The notes: a model not told the origin generated them from the letters alone. DNA of 64,000 bases from Yamagishiella unicocca (GCA_003116995.1 BDSL01000096.1:186001-250000), one strand, 5' to 3'. Shown: positions 21,863 to 34,075, counted from the first letter of the stretch. Numbers and translations: made by a program.

Positions 21863-23710
21863 TCAGGCGCCCTGTGGGTTCCAGCCGTGCACCAGCACCC
21901 GGGGCACACACGACTGGCCCGGGTGGCCGAAGTTGCGGTGCACGTGCAGCGTGATGCCGTACACCAGCACGGGTGCCTGTTTGCCGCGGCGCGCACTAGC
22001 TGCAGCCGGCGGCGGCGGCGGCGGCACGGGCACGTGCTGGCACTCGAGCCCGCGCAGCGGAGGCAGCGCCACGTGGCGGGAGCGCAGCCGGGGGGCGTCC
22101 GCACCCCCGCCGGCAGCCGCAGCCGCAGCGGTGGCGGCGGTGGCGGGCGCCTCGTGCAGCGTCGCTGAGACCGACAGCAGCGCGGACCGCGTGTCCCAGG
22201 TGCCGTACGGCGGGTAGCGGAAGCTTAGCGCGGACACGTTGGCGGGGGCCAGCAGCTCCAGCTCCACGACGCCGTACGCCTCGACGCCGTACGCCTCGAC
22301 GCCGCTGCCGTCGTTGGCGTCGTCATGCGACCCGCCGGCGGCGTCGTGGGCCGTGTCAGCTGCCTCACTGCCGCTGTCGCCGCCTGTCGCCGCCGGCTCG
22401 TCCGACGGCGGCGACGACGCCAGGGGCAGGCAGGCGGGTACCGTGTTGGGGTTGGTGACCTGTCGGGCCAGCGGATGTACTCGCGGGTTGCGGTCCGGTC
22501 GGAAGACGTGCGCCAGGGTGGAATGCAGCCGCATCAGCGCCTCCTGGTCGCCCACCACCTGGGAGTGACCCACCACGCGAGACGGCACCACCGGCCCGGC
22601 GGCGGCGGCCACGCGGCGGATGTGGCACGCGGGCAGGCCGCGCAGCTCCATTGCGTCGGCGCCTGGGGCCGCCTCCGCCTCAGTCCCGCCCGCAGGCGCC
22701 GCCTCCGTCGAGACGAGGCTGGCGTCGGTGTCGGTGCTGGCGGCGGCGGAGCCGCCGCCGCCGCCAGGCTCGATGCTCTGTACGGCGTCACTCGCGTCCA
22801 CCGCGTGCCGTACGGCGCGGAGCTCACCAGCCAGATAACTCAGCTCAGCGCGTGCGGCGTCGAGGCCGTTGCTCAGCTGCGCGACCTGCCGGGCGAGCTG
22901 CTGATGCACCACCTGGCCGGATGACAGCTGCCCCCGCAGGCCCCCGACGGCGTCGTCCAGCCGCGCCGCCACCTGCTGGGTGCCCGCCAGCGCCTCGCGC
23001 CGCAGCTCCGCCACATCCATCCGCAGGACCTCGTGCGCCAGGCTGACGCCGCGGGCCAGGCGGTAGCCCGAGGCGCTGAGCAGTAGTAGCAGCAGTAGCA
23101 GCAGCAGCGCCGCCGCAGTGGCCGCCACGGTGGCGACAGCGGGGGTGGCAAGGGCGCGCGCCGGCGTGGCGGCTGGAGAGGAGCGATGCGGTAGGATGTG
23201 CAGTCGCGCCTTCCGGAGGTACGTCGCCGCCGTCGCCGCCGCCGCAGTCGCCGCCGCCGCCGCCGCTGCCCTGAGGCTTCCGAGCGGCGCCACCTCGGAG
23301 GGCCCGTTGGCTGCCGACGGCTCGGGTGTGTGGTCCTGCCCTTTGTGTCCCTCGCCCCCGCCAGGGGGCAACTGCTGCTGCTGTTGCGCGTCCTCCATGT
23401 GGTTCTGTGGAATCTGGGTCGGAGACAATCCGTCACCCGCCTGCTGCAGCTGCTGTTCGTCATGCTGCACACGCTCCTGCGTGCTGCCGGGGCCTAGGTG
23501 GTTGCGATAGGTCGGGCTCGCCGGGCTGCTTGCGAGCTGGCCGCCTCTGCGGCCTGTGCCGCCGCTGCCGCCGGCGCCGTCCTCGTGGGGCCGAGTGGGC
23601 GACGGCTCGTCGCGGTCCTGCTGCTGGTCCATGATGGCCGCGGTTGGGCCCGATCCAGAGAGCGGCGCCTGATCGTCCTGCTGGTGCACCTGCCTGGGCT
23701 CCACATCCAC
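21863..23710 (-). CDS. SUN-domain inner nuclear membrane protein
   Basis: Single-exon 615-aa protein. SUN proteins sit in the inner nuclear membrane and bind KASH proteins in the perinuclear space, linking nucleus to cytoskeleton. Residues 1-185 are Gln/Pro/Gly/Ala-rich and would face the nucleus. A strong hydrophobic stretch at ~189-213 (run of ten Leu) is the membrane anchor. Residues ~222-305 are heptad-like and Ala/Leu/Glu/Arg-rich, consistent with the coiled coil that trimerises SUN proteins. The SUN domain covers ~375-612: PSRVVGHSQV near its start, VELELLAPANVSALSF in the middle and a typical end with HRNFGHPGQSC and RVLVHGW. Low-complexity insertions (Asp/Gly/Ser, Ala and Pro runs) interrupt the domain, common in this genome. 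The start at 23710 is the first ATG of the long frame. The weakest point is the divergent N-terminal half of the domain. Confidence 0.75.
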   Translation of the reverse strand: MDVEPRQVHQQDDQAPLSGSGPTAAIMDQQQDRDEPSPTRPHEDGAGGSGGTGRRGGQLASSPASPTYRNHLGPGSTQERVQHDEQQLQQAGDGLSPTQIPQNHMEDAQQQQQLPPGGGEGHKGQDHTPEPSAANGPSEVAPLGSLRAAAAAAATAAAATAATYLRKARLHILPHRSSPAATPARALATPAVATVAATAAALLLLLLLLLLSASGYRLARGVSLAHEVLRMDVAELRREALAGTQQVAARLDDAVGGLRGQLSSGQVVHQQLARQVAQLSNGLDAARAELSYLAGELRAVRHAVDASDAVQSIEPGGGGGSAAASTDTDASLVSTEAAPAGGTEAEAAPGADAMELRGLPACHIRRVAAAAGPVVPSRVVGHSQVVGDQEALMRLHSTLAHVFRPDRNPRVHPLARQVTNPNTVPACLPLASSPPSDEPAATGGDSGSEAADTAHDAAGGSHDDANDGSGVEAYGVEAYGVVELELLAPANVSALSFRYPPYGTWDTRSALLSVSATLHEAPATAATAAAAAAGGGADAPRLRSRHVALPPLRGLECQHVPVPPPPPPAAASARRGKQAPVLVYGITLHVHRNFGHPGQSCVPRVLVHGWNPQGA

Positions 23711-24734
23711 GCCTGGGTCGCTCGCGTTGCGCGGCTGGCCGCCCGAAATGGCCTGCTGCGCGGTTGCGGCAATCCGCTTGCCGATGGTGTTAATGCCGTT
23801 TAAAACCTGTGTGCGCGATTGGATTCATCAATGTTAGAGCCGGCCTGAGCGTTTGGAGGAATGTGCTGCACGGACGATGCGTTTGTGATGGTGTTTCCTC
23901 TGAAACAGACGGCTGGCCGTGACACCCCAACGAAATGAAGCACGCTCCGTTAGGCTCCATCGGAATTGATTTTTATGCAAGCTGGGAGGACCCCTGGGTT
24001 GTACCTCTACCCTGTGGTTACCCGTCAGAAAGCGTGCGACGGTTTACCTCAGCTGCCGCCTTGGCCAGGTCGTCTTTGGGCGTTGCTCCCGGCTGTTTCG
24101 CCTTGCTCCGAGCGGGTCCAGCGCGTCTCGACATAGCAGCTCTCACGCGATGCTAGCGTAGGGTCGCCGCGATGTTGCAGCCAAGGCGACGGAGAGGTTG
24201 ACGGCGTGAGGTATATCGGCAAGGGACGGGAGTTCGTGGCCTTTTTTTGGATGGGGTCATCAAGGCCGTAAAGGAGGGGTGCAGCGCCTGCCTGTTTGCG
24301 CCATGTCTGACGCTGATCTACCGTTGCCGCCAGTCGCATGAAACCAAGACTGGAGCGGCCAAATTGGCACCAGATTCCTGTACCATCAATTGACTTTCCT
24401 TATCCTGTTCTCTTATACTAAATGTCGTCGACGAGTTTAACAAGGCATTTGTCAGGGAAGTACTGTCGTCGCGTCCTGACAACTAGGGCAGGCTCGCGCT
24501 CGCGATTCAACTTCTTCAACCCATGCGCACCCACATGACATTATGTTAACTCTTGATGAGTTACTTCCAGCGCCTCGCGCCCTGTTCTACCCACTGGTAG
24601 TCCGATGGCCGTCAGCGTATGCAAGGTGTTGGGTTGCTGCCAGGCCAGCAAAATTGTAACATACAGTACCACATCAACACATTAATTACGCGTCAGGCGG
24701 CACCGGTTGCTCAACTTGGCGGCGACTCATTACA
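23711..24734. other. Divergent intergenic region between SUN and TAF1B genes
   Basis: About 1.0 kb separating two genes that are transcribed away from each other. No ORF with family motifs and no clear TATA box. It should contain both promoters. Confidence 0.5.
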
Positions 24735-27700
24735 ATGCCGCCATTGTTCTGCCACGCGTGTCTCTCAACGAGCCTGTCACTGGTCAACGGCACCTACATC
24801 TGCGACCAATGTGGGCTACAATCGCAGGTGCGCTGCCTCTTCCCTCCCCGCCGCCTTGCCCACTGTCCCGTCTGTCCCGTCGCACGTTGTCCCTTTGCCT
24901 TGTGTTTTCCTCGCCTATGGTAATCTCACATCACGGAGTCAACCGCCATCACATGAGGGGCGTCGCACGTGCGATTGCAGCCGGACCGGACAGCTTGGCC
25001 CGGCCGCCCAGGCGCCGTACGTCGTGCGGGGGCACAGGGGCCGTGCAGATTGCCCCCGCATCCAACCGCCTCCAGCCGCACCCACCAACCAAGGGTCGCG
25101 CACGGGCGCTCCTTGGACGAGCAGCGGCAGCACGGCATCCGTCGTGGAGCTGGAGTTAGAGCTGGGGTTGGGGTTGGAGCTGGGGCTGAGGTTGGGCCTG
25201 CTGGCCCCCGCCAGCTCATGTCCGCATCCCAACCTCCTTCCTGCGCAAACCTGGGCTTCTGCTGGTGCAGGTCGCCTGCCGCCCGCCGGGTCACTAGCCA
25301 CCACGCGGACGGCCACGCGGCTTAAACACACACTCGAACTCCCCCGCCCCCCCCACACACATCCGTGGGTTCCCGGACTCTCTTATGACCCCCCTCCCCA
25401 CCCACCCCCACACACACGCTGCCTCTCCCTCTGTTGGTGTGGACTCCTGCTGCGCGTTCCATACCGACAACGCGCCTGCCTGCCTGTAGTGCACGGAAGC
25501 TGACGGGGTTACCAGGCCCTGCCTGCATGACGGCAATCCCACGACGGCCTTCCATGACGTGCCCCGCAGTTCGTGGAGGAGGAGAACGAGGTGTTCGAGA
25601 TGACCACCCACGCGCGCCGAAAGCACGGCGGCACCGGCGTCAGCGTGGCCACCATGGAGGAGCGGGCGGCGGCGGCGGCGGTGGAGGCGGCCAGGAGGGA
25701 GGCGGCAGCCGCGGAGGCGGCTGTCGTACCGCTCGTCCAGTACGACGAGGTGGCGGTGCTGGGGCACCTCAAGGCCATCGCTGACCTGTACTTGAAGGCG
25801 CTGCAGGGGCTGGTGCAGGTGGGGTGTGCAGGGGCTGGTGCAATGTGGGCGGGTTGTGTTCTACTTCCATCGACCCCTTAGGTGCAGCATGGCGTACGCG
25901 CACAGGGCCACCCCCCTCCCCACCGCCCCTTCCCCCGCACGTTCCCGCACGCTAGCCCTTCCTCCCCCCCCCACGGGTCTCCCTCGAAACCCCCCCTGCT
26001 GCCCCCCCCTCCCCCAGGCGCAAGCTGATGCCCTGGTGGAGCGCTTCGGTGCGCCCCCGGAGGCCCGCGTGCTGCTGCGGAACATCTGGTTCGGCTTCCT
26101 GCCGCTGACGGGGATCCTGGACTTCGACCCGCGAGCCGGGTGGGTGGCGTAGGAGCACGTGTTTGTCGTCGCACTGGTGGCTGGCTGGGTGGGGTGAGGG
26201 GCCGGCGACTGGAGGGCGGTGGCGGGGAGGGGGGAGGTTAAGGGGAGGGTAAGGGTTTTTGTCTGCTGGAAACTACGCGACGCCAGTTCCTGACGCTGGA
26301 TGGTGGTGGTGGTACGTCGGGTTTGGATTGGGGATTGGGCTTGGAATTGGAATTTGGATTGCATTTGGGAATGGGATAGCCAGGGGGCGCCGAGGGGGTG
26401 CGGCCGCGACGCTCGGACCGGAACCCTGTTTGATCCAGGTCAGGTGGAGGGCCATGCGAGGGGCGGGAGTGCAGCATGAGGTGGGGGGGGGGAGCGAGGA
26501 GTCCTCCTGGCGGACGGGAGGCGGACGGCATAAAGACCCGGTTACACGGGGCGGGGTGGGGGGGGGCTGTCCAGCCGGATAGCTGCTGGGCAGTGCGGCT
26601 CAGCGGGCGGCTGCGGCTGCCCCCCGCGCACCTGCGCCTCGGCGGCACCACCGGTCCGCCACGCCGCGTCAGTTCCAACCCCGCACCTCTGGCGCAGTCG
26701 CGAACTCCCACTCCGCCCGCATCCCGCCAAAGCCCACTGCCGCGGACGCCCTGGCTGCTTCGCCCGCCTCATCCAAAACCCATAACTCGCCCCCCACCCC
26801 CCCGCCCCCCGCTCTCCCCTCCCGGCGTCATGTAACCGGGTCTTCTCACCACCCCCCGCCCCACACCCCCGGCCGCAGGAACGTTGTGATCGAGGCCTAC
26901 TTCAACGCCGCCGGGCAGCCCTCCCTGGCGCGCGAGGGCCACCTGGGGGAGGGTTACTTGAACGGCGGCACCAATCTGTACGGCAACATCATGGTGGGGT
27001 CCAGCAACGCCCCGCTGCCGGGCCGGCAGCTGCGGGACTTCCACTGGGAGGGCGAGTCGCGGCGCGGCCGGGTGGGCTTCAACACGGACATCCGGGCAGA
27101 GAACTACGTGAGGAAGGTGAGACTGCGCCCCGCCTCCTCGCCCCCCCCTACAGATGTCCGGAGGCTATGCACCCGGTACACTTCCCAAGTCGAATTACGG
27201 GTCCTTTTATGTAACCCCCCTACATCTTGACGCACTCCCTTGTTCTCCTACTTCGGCAGCCCCTTACATTTCTGGCATCTACGGGTCTTCCTCGAAACCC
27301 CCGACATTTTGACGCACTCTCTCGTTCTCCTAATTCGTCCCCGCCGGCTTCCTGGCAACCCCCCGCGCGGGGCGGTCGTGTGCAGGGCTTTCCTCGCTTA
27401 CCCTCCCCTGCGCAGCTGTTTGAAACTTCTTCTCTTATCTCCTTTTATCACCTCCGCTTATGTCGCCTCCACTTATGCCACCTCCGCTTATGTCGCCTCC
27501 ACTTATGTGGCCTCCACTTATGTGGCCTCCATACCCCCCCCCCGCCCCTCTCGGCCCCCAGCTTCTGCCCCCCCGCGCCATCCAGGTGATGTCCTTCCTG
27601 ACCTGCCTGCAGCTGCGGATGCCGGTCAACCCGGCGGAGTTCAGCCGCTGGGTGCTGGATGGGGCGCTGCCCTTCCTGGACCTCAAGGTGAGGGGGCAGA

Positions 27701-30700
27701 GGAGGGGGAGGAGGCAAGATACCCGGGAGGGGCGGGGGGGTTTGCGAGGGAAATCCGGGGGGCCGTTGTGGTGGCGTATGTGAAGTAGGGGTGGGGGGGA
27801 GGGGGGCCGGGGCGATGCATGGAGACCGCGCTGGAGCCCGGTTGGGTGTACGGCGGAAAGAAGTGGTGGATCTTGATTAGGCAGTGGGATTTCGTTTCAC
27901 CAGCTGCCTCTTGCCTGGCTAGGCAGGAAGTCCAGGGAGGGGTCCGCCCCCACCTTCCCGCCGGCCCCCCTCCCTCCCTGGACTTTGACGACCCCCCCCT
28001 CCCTCCCTGGACTTCGCCGACCCCGCCTCCCCTGCAGCTCCGCGCCGCGCCCCTGGTGCTGGCCTCCGACCTGCGCATCACCGGGCGGCTGATGCGGGCC
28101 TCAGGCACCCTGCCCCCCCGGCGGCTGCTGGTGGCGGCCATGGAGATGGGCTGGGTGCTGGGGCTGCAGCTGCCGCCGCTGAACACGGACGGGCTGCTTT
28201 TCAAGATGACGGACTCGATGGGGCTACCCAGGGTAGGGTGAGGGGTAGGGTGAGGCGTGGGGTGGGGTGGGGTGGGGTGGGGTGGCGTAAAGACCCGGGG
28301 GTGGGGTTGCGAGGAAGACCCGTGTACCGTGTTGAAACGTGGTGCCACAGGTTGGAGATAGCGGCAGGCAGGGGCGAGTGCGGGCTGGGTCGGGGACAGA
28401 CGGGAGGAGCACATGGCGTTGGGGCGGCTTGAGGCGGGCGGGTGGGGCGCATGGCGGGGAGAGGGAGGGAGGGAGGGGGCAGGTGATCAAAGGTGGGGAA
28501 GGAGGAGGGAGGGGGACGGAGATCAAAGGTGGGGAAGGAGGAGGAGGGAGGGGGACGGAGATCAAAGGTGGGGAAGGAGGAGGAGGGAGGGGGACGGAGA
28601 TCAAAGGGGGGGAAGGAGGAGGAGGGAGGGGGACGGAGATCAAAGGGGGGGATGAAAAGGTAGAACGAGGTCAGGAAGAGCTCGCGGAGCAGCTCACCGC
28701 CACGGACAGCCCCCCAATTACAACCACCCGACCGCAACCACCACAACCCCCCGACCACAACCACCACAACCCCCCGACCGCAACCACCACAACCCCCCGA
28801 CAGCAACCACCACAACCCCCCGACCACAACCACCACACCGCAATTCCCAATCACCTCTTGACGCCACCGGCTGTCAGTCCAACCCACCCATCACCCATCA
28901 CCCAGTGTCCTCCCCCTTTCCTGCCTTCCCCCCTCCTGTCCTCCCCCCTCCTGCCTCCCCCCCTCCTGCCTCCCCCCCTCCTGCGCCCCCCCCCTCAGCC
29001 CGTCTTCCTGGTCGCACGCGAGCTCCACCGCCTCTACACACTGGGCTCCCCGCTGCTGACTCCGCGAGGCATCGGCATACACGGCGCCTACCCCTACCTG
29101 TCGGTGGCTGCCCTGCTCTTCACCGCCCTACGGCTGTGCTACGGGCTGGACGACAGGAAGACGTTCAGCGAGGCGGCAGCTGCCGAGGTCGCTGCCGGGT
29201 TTGTTGACGTCGGGAGCAGGAGTGCGGTGGTGACCGAGGTGGCGGAGCCGCTGCTGCCGGGGCTGCCGGCCCTGCAGCTGCCCCCCGGGGGGTGGGCGGC
29301 CTGGGCGGCGGCGCACTTGGAGCCGCAGCCCAGGATGCCGGTGACGACTGCGCCGCTGACGCCGTGGGAGGTGGGCGGGGGGGGGCGGGGAGGTGGGCGG
29401 GGAGGAGGGGAGGGTGGTAGGGGAGGAGGGGAGGGTGGTGGTGGGGGAGGGTGGTGGGGGAGGGTGCTGGGGGAGGAGGGTAGGGTGGTATATGCGCTGT
29501 GGGAGTGAGAAGGGATCAGGGGCCGGGGTGGGGCTGCAGTGCGGAGGTTGCGGTGGGTGGGGCGGCTGGGATGTGGCAGGCGCCCACGCACCCTGCAGTG
29601 GTCAGTGGCGGCGTCCTCCCCCGCTTCCCCCACACCCGCTTCCCCCACACCCGCTCCCCCCACACCCGCTCCCCCCACACCCGCTCCCCCCACACCCGCT
29701 CCCCCCACACCCGCTCCCCCCACACCCGCTCCCCCCACACCCGCTCCCCCCTTCCCTGCCCCACACCCTTGCGCGTCAGTGGCTCATTTGTTGCTGCGTG
29801 CGTGTGGGTGCGGAGAGCGCCCCTCTCCCCCACATCGCTCCGCCTGCTGCCACCCCACCCCTCCCCACCCAACCCAACCCCACCCCACCCCACCCTCGGG
29901 CAAGCACCCCGCCCGCCAGTCCCCCGTCGGCTCCCCACCGCCCTTCCCAGCCCACCCGTGCCCCCTCTCTCCCCCCCGCCCTCCCAGGCCGCCGAGATGA
30001 ACCAGCCCGAGCTGCGCGCCTTCGTAGACTCCGTGGTGCAGGGGCAGACCGTGGGACCGGGCAGGGACCGCAACCGCCGCCGCTACATGCGCCAGCTGCA
30101 GCGGCTAATGACGGCACTATCGGCCGCACCGCAGCACGACAACGCGGCGGCGGCGGCGGCGGTAGGGGCACCGGCGGCGGCGGCGGCAGCGGCGGCAGCG
30201 GAGGGCCGGCGGCGGCAGGGGCCGTATGGAGGTACGGCAGGCAGCGGCGCAGATGCGGAGGCGGCAGTGGAGGCGGCGGCGGGGGCGGCGGCAGCGGCGG
30301 AGGTGCATGTGGAGGCGGGGGGTGCCGGTGAGGGCTTCTTCGGGAATGTCAAGATCGCGTTGGCCGGGCCGCATGCGGCGGCACTGGCGGGCCTGTCCCG
30401 GCTGCTGCCCCAGCAGCAGCAGCAGCACCAGCCGGCGGCTGCTAAGCAGAACGGTCCGCCAGCCAGCGCCCCGCCGCCGCACACAACACCGGCGGCACCA
30501 CCAGGACCAGCACCAGCACCAGCAGCCCCCGCCGCCGCAGCAGCAATGAATGCAAGAGCGGCGGCAGCCCCCACCTGGCCGGAAGACCGCTCGGCGGTGC
30601 TGGCGCAACTCGCGCCGCGCGGGGCCGGCCTGCCCCCCCCCACGATGCGTGAGCCACTGGCTCCCTGGCATATGTCGACGATGTCGCAACCGCAGGGGCA

Positions 30701-32203
30701 GATGCACGGAGACGCGGTGGCGGTGCTGGCGGCGCTGGCCTGGTCCATCAGCGTTACCTTTGAGGAACTGAGGGCTTGGGTGCGCGCGCTGGAGGCGGCG
30801 ATATTCGCCGTAGAGAAGGCGCTGCGGCGGGGTAGTCGAGGGGGGGGCAGGGTGTTAGCAAGACGACGAGGCGACGAGGCGAAAGCGAGGGGGGGCGGCT
30901 CGGAGGAGGAGGAAGAGGAGGGGGAGGAGGGGGAGGAGGCGGAGGAGGGGGAGGGGGGGGAGGAGGACGGGGAGGAGGGGGAGGGGGGGAGGAGTACGAG
31001 GAGGGGGAGGAAGACGTGGACGATTTGGAGGAGGAAGGGGAAGAGGAGGGGGAGGGGGAGGGGGAGGGGCTGGGGGAGGAGGGGAGGGGAGGGGATCAAA
31101 TGATGAAGCGGCGTCGGAGGCGAGGCTCTCGAGTGCGGATACAGCGGGGGCCCAAGTCTCGGTCGAAATCGTGGCCGGGATCACGGTTCCGGGCGGGTGG
31201 CTGGGAGGACGGCTCCGACGGCGGCGGTGACGGGAGCAGTGATGATGGCGGCCACGGCGGCGGCAGTGGCAGCGAGACGGAGAGCAGCGGGCAGTGGAGT
31301 GAGCACAGCAGCTCGGAGATTGAGAATGAAGGCCCGGCGGGAGGGGGCCAGGGACGGCCGCGGGCTCCTGCAGCAGGCCGGCGGGAGGTGGCGCAGCGGG
31401 GGGCGGCCGCCCGCGCCGCCCGCAGGATCTCGGCGGCGGCTGGCGGCTTGGGTGAGGGCAGTGGCGGAGGCGGAGGCGGCTCCGAGTCTGATCGGGGTGG
31501 AGGCGAGGAGGAGGAGGTGGAGGAGGGGCCGTCGGCGCGCGGCGTCCGTGCCGATGGTGCTCGCGATGGACCGCCGCCAGCCAAGCGGGCACGCCGACAT
31601 CAGACGCAGCGGCGGGGGGGAGGGGGCGCCGGCGGCGGCAGGAGGGCCAGCGCCAATGCCAGCGGCGGCAGCAGCGGCAGCGAGGGAGGCGCGCCCGATG
31701 AAGACGAGTTGGCGGCTCAGGTGGCTTCGTCTGGCGATGAGGGGGAGAAGGAGGAGGGGGCGGCTGGAGCGGGCGGCCGGGTGGCGAAGAGGGGTCGTGG
31801 GGGCCGGGGGAGCCGGGCACAGGCCAGCGGCCAGGCCAGTCGCGGGAAGCGGCAGCGCGCAGGGCGTAGCGTCGGCGCAGGCAGTGACGGTGAGGGCCCT
31901 GGCGGTGGTGATGAAGAGGAGCGAGGAGGGGGTGGGGCTGGGCGGGGGAAGGGACGGGGGAGGGGGAGGGGGCGGGGGCGGGGTGGGCGTGCTGGTGGGC
32001 CGGAGGGGAAGCCGGGCAGGGGAAGGGGGGGAAGGGGGAAAGGCGCAGGCGGCAGCGATGGGGGTGGGAAGCAACGGAGGAGCGATGCCGGCGGCATCGA
32101 CGGCGATGGTGGCGGCGGCAATGGCGATAGCGGCGATAGCGACGAGGAGGGTGGGGAGGTGCTGCGAGCCATACGCGCGGCGGCGCAGCGGCGGAAGGAG
32201 TAG
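24735..32203 (+). CDS. TAF1B: RNA polymerase I initiation factor TAF1B/Rrn7-like
   Basis: TFIIB-like factor for rRNA gene transcription by RNA polymerase I. Exons: 24735-24827, 25570-25818, 26018-26139, 26879-27116, 27586-27687, 28038-28232, 28999-29370, 29988-32203; all phases agree through exon 7. Exon 1 is a zinc ribbon, CHAC...YICDQCG (residues 6-26). Exon 2 is acidic/Ala-rich (FVEEENEVFEM). Exons 3-7 give the cyclin-like core: WFGFLPLTG, FLTCLQLRMPVNP, RWVLDGALPFLD, GLQLPPLN, LHRLYTLGSPLLTPRG and LFTALRLCYGLDD, the order seen in plant TAF1B. The last exon begins EMNQPELRAFVDSVVQGQ and continues into a ~700-residue tail of Ala, Gln, acidic and RGRG repeats ending at a TAG. Inside the tail the acidic frame changes at the G run 30973-30979, which is one base short (or two long) for a continuous frame. 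This may be a sequencing error, an unseen intron or a real break. Confidence 0.8.
27455..27535. repeat. ~15-bp tandem repeat in a TAF1B intron
   Basis: Repeats of CCTCCACTTATGTCG and variants (GCC or TGG in place of TCG) shortly before exon 5. Confidence 0.8.
28484..28650. repeat. ~37-bp tandem repeat in a TAF1B intron
   Basis: Five copies of GATCAAAGGTGGGGAAGGAG followed by GAGGGAGGGGGACGGA in the intron before exon 7. Confidence 0.9.
28735..28835. repeat. ~24-bp tandem repeat in a TAF1B intron
   Basis: About four copies of CAACCACCACAACCCCCCGAC, directly downstream of the G-rich repeat in the same intron. Its C-rich and the neighbour's G-rich sense could pair in the pre-mRNA. Confidence 0.85.
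29620..29755. repeat. 15-bp tandem repeat in a TAF1B intron
   Basis: About nine copies of CCCCACACCCGCTCC in the intron before exon 8; this makes artificial PTPAP and PHTR open frames. Confidence 0.9.
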
Positions 32204-32898
32204 TCTCGGGAGTAACGGCGGCGCCGAAGAGCCGTCCCGCGCCTGGCTTGCCGGTGCTGCGCCCCCTCCCCCTCGGTGACCGGTTCTTCCTTGCACCAGC
32301 CCCCCGTTGGTTTGTCGGCCGTGGATTCGCGGATGATCGTTTACAGCTTTACACCCCCCCTCAGCCTCCTCCCTTGTCGTCCTTCTCCCTTGGCTGTGTG
32401 TTTCTGCTGCCAGCTCGACTCGGTTGCGCACCGGATGGGTCCCAACTGGTCAGGGCGGGTGAAGGATTTGGCCTTGAGGTGTCTGTCGTACACTGCGCGG
32501 ATTTGAAATGTGCAGCACCAATCGGGGTGCTGCCGGGTGCCGGCCGATACCCCGATCATGTTGCCGTACTCTTCATCACAACCGCATTGGGGCATTTTTG
32601 CGGTTGGGTCATCATGCCTTGGCAGGCGGCGCCGAGGGTCGTCGACGGTTTGCGGTTCCTGAGGCAGGCGGCGGAGGATATAGAGGGCAAGAGACAAGTG
32701 GAAAGGACGCGGGACGGGGATGAGTGTACGGTAGCTTGGGCGCCGGTGGCTGGGGGATTCGAAGGGTGCCGGGGCCGTTTGTTGTGCAGCCCCGACCGCC
32801 CCCCCGTGGCACAGGAGGACGCTGCTCGCGCCCTTTTTTACTCCCGGTGTACCGAAGCCACCCTGTTTGGAGTACTGCGATAAGAGGCCATACATTCC

Positions 32899-32903
32899 TG
32901 TAA
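32899..32903 (+). terminator. TGTAA poly(A) signal of TAF1B
   Basis: First TGTAA after the stop at 32203; implies a 3' UTR of about 0.7 kb. Confidence 0.4.
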
Positions 32904-33930
32904 TCGAGAACGTTAACGTTTCTTCCTTTCTTAGGTAACACGCCAAGGTGTTGCCGCCGTGCGCTTCCTGCCGTGCCCTTTCGCGAGGCGCCACTGCGGC
33001 CGGGAGTGAGTGCCGCATCGCTCGGCTGGTCGGTCGGTGGTTTCGGGGCAGCCATTTGCCGGATAGCTGCAGCTCGATGTCAGCTGCAGAAGTGCGCCCG
33101 AGTGGTTAGCCGGAAGTGAGCATCATGGAGCCGCCGCTATACATCACGGAGCGAGCCGCCGCTGTACATCGCCAGTGTTGCCAAGGTGGACGTGGCTTCT
33201 GCAAACACCACCACCACCACCGCACTCGTTCCACCCTGCTGCACCTTTGACAGCGCCTGTCGGGATACAGTGCTGAGTACGGCGGAACACCAGGCCGGTG
33301 GTGTGTCGTGACAGGGGGATGCAGCCCAGGCACGGGCGGCGCCGTACAGCGCCGTACGTCTCTTGGAGCTGCCGGAAGGGCGCTGCTGCTGAAAAGGAAG
33401 AGGCCAACCGTCGTCGTTGGGAGCAAGAGCCAGCAGGCGGCGGCACGCTGGTGTTGCAGCTGCTACGGGCCGCTGTCCGTGGCTTGCAGGCGCGCCGCTC
33501 CGAGACTTCGGGACCCGGAACTTCAGGAACGCGTGGTCATGACGACAACGACGCGTACGTGTGCTGCGAACAAAGAGAAATTGAGCTGCTGTATGGAGCA
33601 GCAGAGGCGCGCGTCGAGAGCGGCATGAGTCAGTCCGTCGGTTGGGGGTGGTTGGGAACGCAGAAGCAGCAGCGCTTCGCTGGGTATCGGCGGCCGCTCG
33701 ACGCAACAATCCGCGAAGCGTGCCGGTGCGCAGAAGGTTCTTGAGGTCGCGAATGCCACGGAGCAAACCGCATTTTACTGGCGCCGCATCGGAGGTCGGG
33801 ACTGCTCGCGATAATTCACAGTTAATAGCGTCGTGGCCTGGCGGCACATCGTACGCGGAGGGAGGCGGCGCGGGGTCGCGCGGCCGCGAAATGGGGATGT
33901 TTGAGGGGGTCGGGTCTACGAGATCGCGCC
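32904..33930. other. No recognisable gene
   Basis: About 1 kb leading into the mobile-element island. A long minus-strand frame crosses it (33137-34276), but its translation shows no family motif and it runs through dispersed repeats. A short tandem of CCGCCGCTATACATC lies near 33125-33170. Confidence 0.5.
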
Positions 33931-33937
33931 CTAGCCC

Positions 33938-34020
33938 CCGCGCATCCCGCATATCGATATCGAATTGCATATGCAGCCGCATGTACTTTTTCCCGACAGG
34001 AAACGGCGAGCGAGCGCCCT
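33938..34020 (+). repeat. Dispersed direct repeat, copy 1 of 3
   Basis: Starts GCATCCCGCATATCGATATC, continues AATTGCATATGCAGCCGCA and ends TTTTTCCCGACAGGAAA. Matching copies lie at 34076-34146 and 43571-43640 in the same orientation. Confidence 0.8.
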
Positions 34021-34075
34021 GGTAGCGCGCGGGCAGCCCGGTGGGTCGGATCGCTGGAGTCGCGCTGCGGCCCGC

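Noticed and set aside
24930..25503. Extra TAF1B exon in the Leu/Glu-rich frame (VELELELGLG...)
   Set aside because: Exon 1 joins directly to FVEEENEVF at 25570 in phase 0, and the region looks like repetitive intron sequence.
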